From the NCBI GenBank assembly GCA_001600455.1, contig BCKC01000007.1, positions 2,358,019-2,422,018 on the forward strand: a stretch of 64,000 bases of DNA, written 5' to 3'. Positions 10,887 through 23,126 of this stretch are shown here, one piece after another. Source of the DNA: Endocalyx cinctus. Its lineage: Eukaryota > Ascomycota > Sordariomycetes > Amphisphaeriales > Apiosporaceae. The notes beneath the pieces are model-generated. The model ran no database searches. It saw only the letters and a list, made by a program, of their open reading frames with translations, and had not been told where the DNA came from. Both the position numbers and the translations under genes were made by a program. Position 1 is the first letter of the stretch. Each line of letters opens with the position of its first letter.

Positions 10887-12281
10887 TTACCTAGCTTCAG
10901 AGTAATCGTTGAGCGCAACGCAGACGGCGCCTCGGTGATGACCGTTGTACTGACGGATGACCTGCTGGCTATGTAGCTCCCAGAGACGGGCGTAGTGGTC
11001 GCTGCAGGCGGTGACGAGGTAGGCCGAGTCGGCGCTGAAGGCGCAGTCCCAGACCCAGCGCTGATGCCCGGTGAGGGTAGCCTCGAGCGGGAACGGTATC
11101 GAGTCGGCCGCCGTCGTCGGCGACATGGTCATGATAGGTGTCGCCAGCGGCTGCTTCTGTCCTTGCCCGTCCTCGTCCTCGTCCTCCTCTTCGATGGAGG
11201 AGCTATTAGCGGCGGCCGCGGCGCGGTGCTGTTTCTCGCTCTCCCGATCAGCCAGCTGCTGCTGTTGCTGCTGCTGCTCCGACAGTTTCGCGGGGACTTC
11301 CCAGATCTTCGCCGTGTGGTCCGCCGAGCACGTCGCGAGCTTTTTGACGTCCGGCGATAAGAGGATTCGCGTAATGTATTCTTTGTGCGCGGAGAATTGC
11401 GTCACGGGGTTCAGTTTGGTGCGGTCGTAGACTTGGATTAGTGACCAGACGAAGATGTTACCCTGTTATGTAACTCAATTAGCCGTGATGCCATATATAC
11501 TTTCCTCTCCTCCCTCGCTTTTGGAATAATAAAATCATGTCTGAAATGGGACGTCCTTACAGCATTGTTTGCAGCGCAGAGGAGGGACCCATCACTCGCG
11601 ACTGTTACACTCGAGACAGACACATCCTCTTCGGGGATCAATCGGTGGGAGCAGTTATTCTCAGCGAGGTCCCAGATACGGATGTTGCCGCCGCGGTCAC
11701 AACTAATAATCTCGCCCTGGTTAGGGTGTATTACGACGTCATTGGCGGCGGAGCCGTGGTTGTAGCTGCGCTGAATGGAACCGCTACGGGTCTCCCAGAT
11801 CTTGACGGTGCCATCCTCGGAACTGGTCACCATCCACTTGCCTTCGCAGTGGAAGGCGACGCCTGTAATATTCCCCGTGTGGCCTTCGAAAGTCAGGAGC
11901 GGGTTCGGGTTCGTCGATTTAATATCGTAGAGCTTCACCGAATGGTGGCCCGCCGCCGCCAGAAATCGCTTATCGGGCGAGATGCAGAGTCGGTTCACTT
12001 GAGAGTCTGGATGTTGGATGGTACGGGAACATATACCGGATAGAGCCTCCCAAAATCTAATTTTCCCCAAGTTTCATGTTAATTTATTTCCTGATACCAC
12101 TTAGATGTTCGTATAGAATTGGCTGGAATTGGTCTGAAGTGCCGGCGCATACCTGATCGTGTGGTCGTAACCAGCTTATAGTTATCGCAAAGCATATGTC
12201 AGCTCCATCTGCCGGTCATGCGAGATAAAAAGAAGGAATCGAAGGCAATAGAAACTCACCTGTGCAGAGAATCACAGACAT
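10887..12281 (-). CDS. lst8: Lst8-type WD40 protein, TORC1/TORC2 subunit, with a polyQ/acidic insertion
   Basis: Four exons on the - strand: 12281..12260, 12174..12153, 12056..11561, 11462..10887; 371 aa. The tiny first exons encode MSVILCTA and GYDHTI, joining to RFWEALSG; donors gtgagt, gtatgc, gtaagg and consistent phases support the model. The protein is a seven-bladed beta-propeller: RTIQHPDSQVNRLCISPD, FEGHTGNITGVAFH, WMVTSSEDGTVKIWETR, FSAHKEYITRILLSPD, GHQRWVWDCAFSADSAYLVT and QYNGHHRGAVCVALND are near-invariant Lst8 sequences. Lst8 stabilises the TOR kinase domain in both TOR complexes. Oddity: between TAKIWEV and LEATLTGHQRWVW there are about 68 extra residues (about 237-306) with Q7, A5 and an EEEDEDED block, where fungal Lst8 usually has only a short linker. 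It is in frame, GC-rich and lacks intron signals, so it is read as coding. Confidence 0.92.
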
Positions 12282-13528
12282 GATGGCTTCAGCTATACAC
12301 TCCCATCACCAAATATACGTAACTCTATGTTTCCTAACGGTAAGGTACTAATGAGGCGCTCAACGTTCCTAACATTACCGTGAAGCTAATATAATTATTT
12401 ATTTACATTCAATTCTATATATACAGTTAAAGGATATATATATAAAAGAATATCGTAGTAAAATATATAATCGATTAAAGCGTATTATTCCCTTATTACA
12501 TTTACCTGATTACTCAGTACTAAGCACAGACACAACTGACACAGTAACAGTAGCAATGACGACTCTTGTCCTTCTCATGTCCTAGAATCATACACTCACT
12601 TCATAACCTCCCATCATGTCCTATCCCTCAAATATAACTTACTCTATGTCCTCGTATAGTATACCCATCCATTATGAGCTAATAGATTCAGTCAATTGAG
12701 CAACTTCTTGTTGATAAGCTTACGGATCACCGGATGATTCTAGTAATTCCGGATACAGCTTCTGAAAAAAGATAACAAATCACCACGATGATAGTGATCC
12801 ATTGCATAAGTCAGGGTATGATTTATGTGATCGGGTATGTGCAGCTTCCATGCATGTGCTACCCTCCATCCTACACATGGCTCGGCTGCCTTATTTTCAA
12901 CGTCCATCATTGGCTTGCTCTTACTCTGGCTGTCTTGTCCTTCTGAGATCGATACTCGTTAATATCGAACTTTATAGATAATTCCCAACACTGCATCCGA
13001 TAATCCTTCTCACGTGGATTTATCCTGGCATATGGATTTCTCTTATGAGATATAGATCAATGTATTTGCTAAGGAGATCCTTTTTTTTTTTTGAACCTTC
13101 CCTCTATGGCTCGCGATCTTGAGCTTTATGGTTAGATCGGGTCAGCTACATGATTTCCACTGAAAAAAAAAAAAAACAAGTAAGGAGATTGCATTGGCCA
13201 ATGAGTATCTTCCCCCTGAACTCTCTCGGCTACATTCTTGGCGACTCCTGTCGTATCGTTTACCTTGTTCGCTTTGGGTCGCCTCCTTAAGATATTAATA
13301 ATTTATCCACGACGCAAAACTCAAAACCTCCACACCACCTAGGCGGTGTTTCTACCTATTCAACCTAAGCGGAAGATCCTAGCCGTCACCCATATACGAT
13401 TTCCTCATTTTCTAGGAACTTTCGATGTGAGTGATATGGCGTTGAAGGCACTCTTCAAAATCATGCAGCGGGCCCTCCAGCTGCGGGGAAAGGAAAAAAA
13501 AATAAAACATCTGATAAAGTCCCTTGCC
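12282..13528. other. Intergenic region
   Basis: AT-rich DNA with T/A runs; upstream region of lst8 (transcribed leftward) and 3' flank of the small CxxC gene. No supported gene. Confidence 0.55.
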
Positions 13529-13963
13529 TTAGCCCCTATACCTCGAACTGTTGTGTTTCGAACCTCCGTGCTTGGTGCCACTATGCCTCGATTTGCTGTG
13601 CTTTGAGCTGTCATGGCTCGGGCTGTTGCTGTCCGAGCTGCCATGGTTTGAGCTCCCCTGCCTCGTACTGCTATGCTTTGAATTTGTGTTGTTTGATGGC
13701 TCATAGCTTGATCCATGATACTGGGCTCCTTGTTCGACTAAGATGTAAAAGTGTCCGCGACAAGTACTGCAGACTGTGTTTCCTCTCACGCTAAAACATG
13801 TATGTCAGCGTCAGGTATTTTCCGCCCGGAAATATGAAGGATTGATATACTTCGAGTAAGAGCCGTTACATTGGGGACAAGGTGCCACCGATCCTCCTTG
13901 GACATTAAATAGTCCATCATCTGTATTCATATAATATTTTCCGTCGTCTTGCGGGTAGGACAT
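13529..13963 (-). CDS. Small spliced CxxC...CxxC protein with Ser/His-rich tail
   Basis: Two exons on the - strand, 13963..13851 and 13790..13529, give 124 aa with phase kept (2 nt + 1 nt) and a length divisible by three. Intron of 60 nt: donor gtatat, branch-like ctgac, acceptor ttttag. Residues 1-58 hold C29-x2-C32 and C45-x2-C48, a spacing suited to one zinc site (zinc-ribbon-like), split by the intron. Residues 59-124 are low complexity, built from Ser, His, Lys, Gly and Asn (SKHSSTRQGSSNHGSSD, then SKHSKSRHSGTKHGGSKHN). The start ATG has context acaATGt. Not a recognised family. The four cysteines and clean splicing argue for a real gene, but expression is unproven. It is isolated between lst8 and a 3.9-kb gap. 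Confidence 0.6.
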
Positions 13964-16900
13964 TGTGATAGAGTGAGTTTTCGCAAATCCACAATGTTAT
14001 CGAGGAAAGGAGATGCTTCTTTTGCTTTTGTCGTTCCCGAATACAGTTCTCAGCCCACAAAATCAGGAGAGGATTGCTGCTCTCTATATACTTAACCTTG
14101 GGCTCGAACACCTACCTTAAATATAATGACAACGACTTTGTTTCACGTGAAGAGTTTTCCGACTCATCTTAGACTCACCGCTCCATACATATATCCCCTG
14201 CATCGGGCACGACATTCCATGAAAGGGATGCCATCGGATGATCAAAGAGTGACCGAAGGCTCTTCCGTTGCCTCAATCGAAAGGAACGAGGCAACCGAAG
14301 TGTTATCTTCCCGAGAAACTGAAGGATTCGGCACTTGCGAACTCACCCTTCCACACTTCTATGCGTGTTCGGAACCCGACTGGCTGGCTTCTACTGATTC
14401 GGCTATATTATTTGAACCTTCCCGTTTCGAAACTAAACTTCGCTTATTTTTATTCATTATCGTTTTCATCAGTGAAAGATGATTCGCTGTCTTTTTTTTT
14501 TTTCCTTCCAAAGCATGCTCACAAATGCCTCGTTCGAGAAATTTGTGATGAGAGATTCTGCAATCTCCCTGTTCGAATCCAGCTACGGATACTTGCAGAC
14601 AGCCAACCCTATTTACAGGACAGACTCTAGCCATACATGCCATACCACGTCAATTATCGTTTCACGTCTGAAGAGGTAGGTGGCTTGATATTGCATACCG
14701 TTGGCCGAGAGATTTATTAGATCACATGATTTGTTCCTGCGTTTATATCACAATTCTGCCGCCACATCTATCAAGTCACTGAATTAGCCCTTACTCAAAG
14801 ATCACGATTTACTTTTTTATTAACGCGATAAACCTATATATTAATACTATCGTATAAATTAGATGCGCTGGACACAGCGTTGCACAGTTTATATCGATCT
14901 GGGGAAAAAAGTCAGGCGTGCGTCGCTTATACATGCCCTCAAGTTTTAACACAAGGCTCGGGATTCGTCAATCTCTTTTTTTTTTTGGCCTGAAGTGAAG
15001 TCATCTGTTATGGAGGATATATTGGCAAAGGTGAATAATTCATGATACATGTATATTTTGACACGTGAATTATCATTGTCTGACCCCCCTTTGCTCACTC
15101 TCCAAGGCATCTTCCGATGCTATTATATATCTCCAACAGATTTTACAGGGCAGTCTCCGGCCATAGCACAAGAAATGATCGGGTATAGGGACTTATAGAT
15201 AAAGCAAGGAAACGCCACTCATCTTGTACTCGTGCAACTCAGTTCATTATAGATCTTCAGCCCGTCGACAGGTATGGGGAGATTTGGGTTGGCGAGCAGC
15301 AATGACGTGTTCTACGTTACAAGGGCGTTATTTCTCTCTGCCATTTTCGCCAATTCTCGGTCGACATGCCTAATCAACACTCCGGTCCGCTTATTTATAT
15401 GGTTTCAGCTTATAACGACATCGCTGCTGAAAAAAAAGCCCCCTTTCCCAATTTCGCCCATTAGCCGAATCGACTTAACGGGCATTACCCGCCCGAGACG
15501 CAACCTTCTCCGTGATCCATACCGTCGGGTAGAGCCAGCTCTTTACACCGACTCGATATTAATGACTGGTATCACTAATAGCCACATATCAATTTGAAAT
15601 CGCTGTTTTATCTTGATGACCGGATAACTCTCTATACCATAGCGGGTTCTCTCGGGCTTATTAAACCCCCTGGACTTGCCCCTTGGATTCGGTCGTCTCT
15701 CGTACTGTCGTGCTTCGTCAGCTCGTACCATCCTTCGCTATATCTACCACATGCGAATATAGGACGGGTTAGATCGATAGTCATAATAGGTTTTCTTTTC
15801 CTTTCTGTTGACACTCCCTTACCGCTTCGATTAGAGGGTTGGGTGTCTAAGTTTTCGAGCCTAACAACATTGATTGAGTCAGTTTCCTTTCCAATATGAA
15901 GCCATCGTGAGAGTTTTGGTAATACGGAAGTTTCAGCTTCCCGTCTGAATGGTGTGATCATATTGTCATCTTGCTGACATGGGGTTGACACAATCCCTTG
16001 CTCTGTCCATCCGCCGGCGAGTAGGCCCCCGATCCAAGCGAACCGCACAGTCAAGACCGCTTTCATACAGTCCCGAGGCTAAGGGGACCGATAATGGTAT
16101 GACGAAAAAGCCAATCTATTTAATAAAGCAACATGGTAGCGAACTGTGTAATCACCCCCGGGCCATAAACCACCACCCGTCGACTAATACCGAGTTGAGA
16201 GTCAGCATCAGATGATCCGAAGCCGCCCCCACCTCCTTGCCTCGTACTTTTCTTTGCGGCATAACATCAAACTTTTTAACCCAGCGCGATGGATAAAGTC
16301 CTATGTCGGATTGTCTTTATCATGATCGAAACAAACAAAAAAGAAATAAAAAAAGGGAGGGAAAATCCTAGGCGCTGGGAGGAGAAGTCCTGCCGCCCTT
16401 CTATTACTCGTTCATGTCAGCGTGTGTTTCCATCTATAATAACTCTCACTTCTCCATACGTCTAATGGCTTAAAAATGGATAGCCACTAGGCCTGTCTCG
16501 GATACTCATCTCGGAAATGACAGAAAATAATGCGACATTAAGAGACTTTACTTTGTTTTTAACCGACTACTCTAGGTTAGTACAATCGATCTATATATGC
16601 CAGCTTCATCTCACGAACTCTCGTTTCGATGCAGCTATACTCTAGGCTATCCACGCATTCATTATTTCATCTACTCGATCGTTTACCCCTTTACCCCCAG
16701 TTCTCGAACCTATATCATGCCGAGGTTGATATCATCACGAAACCTCCGGTCGATATTTCGGTATACGTGAGTAGGCCCTGCTACAATGGAGCTATATGAT
16801 CAGGATAAGATTTTACACGCTGGCTGATGTACATGGTAGTTCCCTCAAAGAGAATCATATTTCAAATAGCCTCGCTATTCTACCGCCTTACCCAGAGAGC

Positions 16901-17877
16901 GAAACGAAAATAGAAACGCGAATATCCGAATACCAGTCACATATTTAGATCCCCCATATTACAAGGTATGTTACCTTTTGATATATGATACGGAATTACT
17001 ACTAGAACGATGGATGATGTGTACGCCTGTATGTAATATAGCAACTTCATACACCATAAAACTTCAATAAAAGATGATGATGGTAATTAGTCAAATTCTC
17101 CCTTCTTGAGAACATCTTGATAAGGCAACAAGATGCATATGCGGTATCCTCCCTGGTACGTAGTATCCTTCCAACAATAGGACACGAGACCATCTCGGTG
17201 TTTCTAAGAATATCTATGCAATGCGCCCGGTAAGAGGCGGACTATGTCACTTTCTCTATCGCCGTCAGATCATAATGTGTATTCCGTCCCTATGTAAGTG
17301 CACGAAGTTACACCATGGCTTCTCCGGGTAAGATGAGAAAGAAAAATAAAAAAGGTGAAAAGGTACTCGGTCCAATAAATATCGGATACTGGATACCTAA
17401 TACTACTAAGTAAAGTAGACATGATCATTACTGATATGGATGCGATGACATTACTCTAAGACCAAGTCACGTTTTTTTTTCTTCTTATTAGGTATTATAA
17501 TCCGCAAGGAAGCGTGAGGATGGGTAACGGAAAATCATGCGATAATTAAACCCTATCAACTGATAAAACAGTACATTCCAAGCAATGAGACGAGGCCGTT
17601 GCATTGCCTAAGGGACAAAGACAACATGTAACTAAAGCCGGATTTGAAAAATATAAAAGGAAGCGGTTCGTACTAAAAGCGTCACATCATACATAAAAAC
17701 CGAACATAGCATGTAATCCTTAATCCCTTCCTTTGGCCTTACTCCTAACTCATTCCTTGACAGCTGACCGCCCCTTCAATGAACATTTCATCGACCGTGC
17801 AATCGTAAAACCCGCACTTGATACGCCGTTTCGCCTGGATACATACTCCGGACCGTCATCGTATACTAACACTCTGG
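13964..17877. other. Gene-poor region, about 3.9 kb
   Basis: No well-supported gene. The longest ATG frame is 15632..16066 on the - strand (144 aa); its codon third positions are not GC-biased like the neighbouring real genes, and no motif is recognised, so it is not called. The remainder is AT-rich with T runs and short frames. No tRNA or rRNA could be recognised. Confidence 0.5.
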
Positions 17878-20606
17878 TTACAGAGTCGGTGCTGTGTTCA
17901 CCAAAGAGACAAAAGTAGCAACGCTACCAAGGGCGACACAGGCAGCGGCACCAATAGCACGTGTGAACCCGTAACGGCGCCTCTTCGCCGGTGGAGCAAG
18001 CTCCTTCTGAGTAGAAATACTCGCCGAACCCGGTATTCTTTTTAATTCATCATTATCCAAGGCCATTGCGGTCTCAGACTGTGGAGGTAAACAACTTTGG
18101 CCAGGCCTACCCAAGTCTGCATCGTTATCCTGCGTTGTTGCGGTAAAGCATTTGATTTTGTGAAGTTGGCGCTCTATTATGGCATCTCCCTCCACGCTTT
18201 CATCGAACGCTTCGTCAAAGGAACGTTTGGTTGGTACCGGGGCAACCTGGTGAACTGGGGGGAGAATAGGAATATCGGATGATTGAGCGTTAGCTGCCTC
18301 GAAAGTCGTATTCGGTTCTTGTGCGAGCAAATCTTGAATCGGAACACGTCTGATTCCTCGAGTCATAGTTTCAACGGCAGACCGCTTACTCTGCTCAAAC
18401 GTGTATGCACTCGTCATATCAAAATCTGGGTTTTGGTGGTCGTCTCCTGGAAGGACGGGAAGATCATCCTTGCTAGGGCTGTTCAGAAATTTTTCACCAG
18501 ATAAAGTTAAAGTCGAGCCCTGAGCGATATCATGGTCCTTGAGGGCAATTGGTGGCGTTTCCAACTCGTCATCACTTGTGTCTTCGCTTTCAAGGGCCAC
18601 GCTGACATTGGATAATTCATTCTGGACAAGCTCATCTTGAACTATTTCCGAACGAGGGGCGGATCTCTCGGCAGTATCTTTATCGAAATCAGAATTCAAA
18701 GTTTCTCTGATTGCTGAAACAGGTAAAGATGAATCCGTTTGATTCATCATCCTGAGATTGTGCGCTCTAGCAAGGAAGAACTCAGTCTTACCCGATAATT
18801 TCCCCAGATCATAAGCTCCAGAGAGGTTTGGTACATGGGGCCAGAGCTGATGGCTCTTGAACATTGCTGCGTCGGATGGACTGGCCGGCCTAGCATGAGA
18901 AGGAGGGAAAGTCTGGAAGACATCTGTACGGTGTGGAGAGGAGAAGGGGGGGGCAATCATAAAACCGGATGCCGCAGCGACGGTTCCTGGCATAGGAACC
19001 ATATCTGGCATGGGGAGATCTGCCGTGATGAGTGAAGCATTTACTTCTGATTCCGGACCATTAAGATCAGGCTCTTCGTCAGACGAAGATAAAGTGCTAA
19101 GGCCCGGAGCATCATCAAGATCTGTAGTATCGTTAGCATTGGCATTAAAATGATATGCGTACCTTAGGTACCGACCTTCGTCATCTTCATCACCTTCGTT
19201 GAAGTCATCGAAAGCACCGTAACCATCGGCAGCTAAGGAGGATTCCGGATAATCGACTTCGTCATCTTCCAAATCAGTTGCTTCTTCCGAGCTCTCTCTC
19301 GTAGCATTCGAATCGAACTCGTCACCGCTAGACAAGTGCACCTCGCCGTCATAATCACTATCAGTCTCATCTATATCAGAAGTATTATCGTGAACAGATA
19401 TAGAACGACGCAGCGATGCCGCATATGGCACGTCTTCTCGACCGGAGTCTTCACTACTACTGCTAGGTTCGGACCCCATTGGAACTTCATAGCTTGTTGT
19501 ATCAGGGCAGAACCGAGGACTTGAGACCCTTGAACCAGAATCTGAAGATCCACCAACTTCTGACGTTAGGTCAATTAGAGGGGGTGATCGCTTAGCACAA
19601 AGCGAGTGTGTATCCGTAGAGCTGCATTGATGATATTTGTCCAGGCTAGGGACCGTAGTTTCGTCTAAAATCTCAACCGACTTACGGTCGTTGGACTTGG
19701 TAGACGTGATAGACGAATCATCCTCTTCATCAATAGTGTAGTGATTGCGTGGAGCACGCAGCGTACTGTTGTCGCCACTGTGGCCACTACGTCGAGAATG
19801 AGTATAGAGTACATCATCTTCCTCTTCGTCGACATCATCCGGAACGGTGAACACGCGGGTGGCACATTCGGGTGGCTTGGAAGGCTCGGTAGACCTGGAG
19901 AGACAAAATTAGATGTGGTATTTAAGCAGAACTGTATATTCAAACTTACTGGGTTTGTTCGTCTTCCATGAGAAAGTCTACAGAGGTGGGAGGAAATGCT
20001 GTATGTGATCGGTAAATATCGACACCAAAACGGACGATATCACCATTGGCAAGTTTGGCTTTGGTATTCTCGATAAGTTTGGTCTCGATCTCGCGGCCAT
20101 CATTTGGGATGTGAAAAGTACCATGGCGAGAGCCGACATCTTTGATAAAAACAGCCTGTACGGGGAAAAAAAAAAGAGTCAATAAGTGAGAAGATAATAG
20201 GATAGGTGATGGTCTTTTCATTATTTCTTACCTTGGGCTCCATATCGAAATCGGCGTACAGCTCGGCGTGCTCTCTCGACATTACAGGGCTATCAAACCA
20301 AGCATTATTATTTTCGGGAACAAACCCTTTCGTATAAACCTTAGAGGCTCGTCCAATAGGGACAGTTGGGAAATCGCGAGTTAGTATGAGTCGACGTGGA
20401 GGTCCTGAGAGTCTCGGAGATAAGAGAATAGTAACTATAGAAAGAGTTAAGACAAAATATGTCAGTGATTTCCCAGAAGTTACACGGATAATTCTTTTCA
20501 AAGAGAATAGAAAAAGAAAAGGGAAATATAGAGTCTAATATATGTTTCTTTACTTACTTTTCTCATTCTTAGAGTCGGCATTTTGAGTGCTGCCGGTGCC
20601 CGCCAT
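17878..20606 (-). CDS. FHA-domain protein with C-terminal membrane anchor
   Basis: Four exons on the - strand: 20606..20558, 20434..20232, 20155..19950, 19894..17878; 824 aa, all phases consistent, donors gtaagt/gtaaga. Residues about 17-140 are a forkhead-associated (phosphothreonine-binding) domain: GRAS (G44-R45), SREHAEL (S69, H72) and VGSRHGTF contain the expected binding-loop residues. Residues 150-790 are disordered and rich in Asp, Glu and Ser, with acidic clusters. The last 31 residues contain a hydrophobic stretch (AAACVALGSVATFVSLV), suggesting a tail anchor, with a KRRR cluster just before it. The architecture (N-terminal FHA, C-terminal tail anchor) recalls Far9/Vps64 and SLMAP of the STRIPAK complex, but no clear coiled coil is seen, so orthology is not claimed. 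Likely a phospho-dependent adaptor at the ER or nuclear envelope (inference). Confidence 0.85.
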
Positions 20607-23126
20607 TGCGGTAGGTAGATAACTAGGCTATGTTGCCTAGCAAATCTAACAAGGCGATGAATGGTTTGGGATGATACTTTTGGAGTTTACGATTTTCTGA
20701 AACCTTTGGACAATAAATAAAGATGATAAAGTTTGACAGAAGTCGAGTCGGGTGAATAGTAAAAGATTAAAAGAAAGTCGAGATGCGAACTGTCAGAAGT
20801 TTTATCAAGTTTAAATCGACTGGTGATGGATAGCGGATAGTAGGAGGGGAAGTGGGTGAAGTGAAGTAAGTACGGAGTAGAAAGGTGGTAATGGTAATCA
20901 GTTAACTAGTGAGTAACACCGTGCACCTTAGGCAGGCGTAAGGAGGGGCTAGAACTCATTGGTGGTCTTGAAGTAATGGATGTAATGGATGGATGTATGT
21001 ATATATGTACTGTACTGTATGGATGTATTTGATTGAATGTTTTATCTTTTATGTTTTATGTTAGGCGAGGCAAGTACGTATTGTAAGAAATCGAAGTACG
21101 GAATAAACTGTGCTGTTAATTAATAAGTAATGCGATGCACCCGTGCACATTGTAAGCAGTCAATGAGGCAGACCCGGATGGCCTTACATAGGTATATGCT
21201 TTACCATTTACAATACCTAGGTATACATATGGATATACGGTATTACTACGTACTTAGGTAGGCAATTTAATTCAAATCAAACCCAACGATCGGTGAAGAT
21301 TTCGTTTAAAGTTAAACATCAACGAGTAGATAGAAATACCTACTCAGCTGCCTAGATACTAAGGTTCATACCTTAGTATTTTGATGTTATCCTTCTCTTC
21401 CGCTTTTTTAAGCCAACTTATTTATTTATTTATGCATTTATTTCTTACTACTTCTAATATAATATAATTCATATTTCACTTTTTTCAACAACTCTGGTTT
21501 AATGAGAACTTTCGACGACTTCGAACTTCAATAAGCTGAGATATACAAAATGTAAGGCAGTAGGCAGACAAGAGGGTCCTGATAAGCATAGCGTCTTATC
21601 GTTCCCCTCCTTGGGTCAACTGCGTCATCTAGTCAATTTAGTGCTTAAGACCCACTATAAATGGATGACATCCAGCTATCTACACTACACTACAAGTGCT
21701 GCCTAAGAGTATATATATTACAATAATATACAGTCTCATTAGAAAAAAGGTAATATAAAGGACCGACAAAATAATTATAACCAACAAAAGAGTCTCCAAA
21801 TATTGTAGCGGTAATTCGGGGAACCAAAAAAAAAAAAAAAAAAATCATCTTTTTAGTTATCTAGCAAGGCGGTATTGATACGTACAAGCAGATGATAGTT
21901 AGACAGTTGATAGCCTAGAAGAGGATGATCGACCAATAAGATCACCTAGGTTACCCAGTAGTTACAGGGTCACGAACGCGGAGTTATACTACACTAACCT
22001 TGCGACCTACGCTAGGTAGCATGTACTGCGGGGCTATGGGGCAAGCTGTTTAAGTGCACACAGGGCCTCGGGATGTTCCTAATAATAAAGCACCCGCGAA
22101 TTGCATGATAGTGTACACTACAATGATAACATGCCACATTGCAATGTTGTTAGGTTATATGGATGCTATATACACCAACAAAGTAACGTGGTTTTCTTTT
22201 TATTCAAGTACTCAATACGGCGTATGTCTATTTGGACTATACTTAGTACTTACCTAGGTATCTACCTATAGGCTATAGGTATTACTACCTATAAGCAAGT
22301 AAGTATATACTAAGTACCTAACCCAAATACCTACCTAGGTACCTAGGTAGGTACTAAATACTATGTACTGTCCACTGTAAGTACTTATATGTTGAGCTGC
22401 TAAGCCTTAACTCTACCTAGGAGGTAAGTACTTTAGTATTTAAGGAAAGCTTTTCTTAACAGAACCTTATGAGTCACAAGGTTAGAGTTAGGTACTTAGT
22501 ACTACTTAGTAGTGTACATGTGGCTTGGTTGGTGGGGTTAAATCATGTACCTCCCACGCCATCAAGTTTGATGTACCCCGCTTCGTCATGGTACTTCCGC
22601 ATTTAGGCCCTACGGAGGGGTACCCGAACAGTATACATCCATACTACCTAGAAATTCTAGGCTAGAAATAAATCATCATACGTTCAAGGTTTACATCATT
22701 ATTTGCCTATGCCTACCTAGTACAGTATATCCATGAATATACATCCAAGATGTATAGGTAGAATTCAACAATGTGTGTGACTTGAAACCTTTTACGCTGT
22801 AGTGTGAGAGCTAATAAAGGAGGCGTTCAAGTTCGCCACGCGTGCTTAGGTAACGGACGTAAATAATTTTCTTATATAACCTTTCTCCGATACAATTTTG
22901 TCGTCTATATATACCTAGGTAATTAAGTTTTTGTGCGCAATCATGATGAACAAAAAGAACAATTACCATTCACATATTCATTTACCTTTACCTCTAAGAT
23001 TACACATATTGTTTAAAAATCCCTTTATAAATTTTGTCAAGCACAACTTCAGAAATTATTCCTACCTACCGACTTGAATTTACCACCCGAATTCTTCGTC
23101 CGCTCAATAGAATATCGACCGTCAAC
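20607..23126. other. AT-rich intergenic region dense in TACCTAGGTA-type palindromes
   Basis: The DNA between the FHA gene (-) and the IFRD gene (+) is a divergent promoter region. From about 21,190 to 22,930 it is filled with variants of TACCTAGGTA, CCTACCTAGG and AGTACTTAGG. No gene seen. An A19 run lies at 21826-21844. Confidence 0.65.
22240..22440. repeat. Cluster of CCTAGG/TACCTAGGTA palindromic microrepeats
   Basis: Within 200 nt there are several overlapping copies, including tacctaggtacctaggta at about 22335. Isolated copies occur at about 21205, 22915, 26738, 28780-28810, 42340, 48370 and 56893, all intergenic. Confidence 0.75.

Noticed and set aside
14565..14595. gttcgaatcc resembling a tRNA T-loop
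   Set aside because: The flanking bases do not form the T stem, and no acceptor or anticodon stem could be found around it.
14126..14679. Several overlapping + strand frames of 60-120 aa
   Set aside because: They overlap each other in different frames, contain T-run translations and show no conserved features or splice structure.
15632..16066. 144-aa ATG frame on the - strand in the 14-17.9 kb gap
   Set aside because: Codon third positions are unbiased, there are no splice-linked extensions and no family motif. It may be chance; a homology search would decide.
22240..22440. CCTAGG repeats considered as telomeric or subtelomeric sequence
   Set aside because: Fungal telomeres are TTAGGG arrays; here the units are palindromic, irregular and found between ordinary genes.
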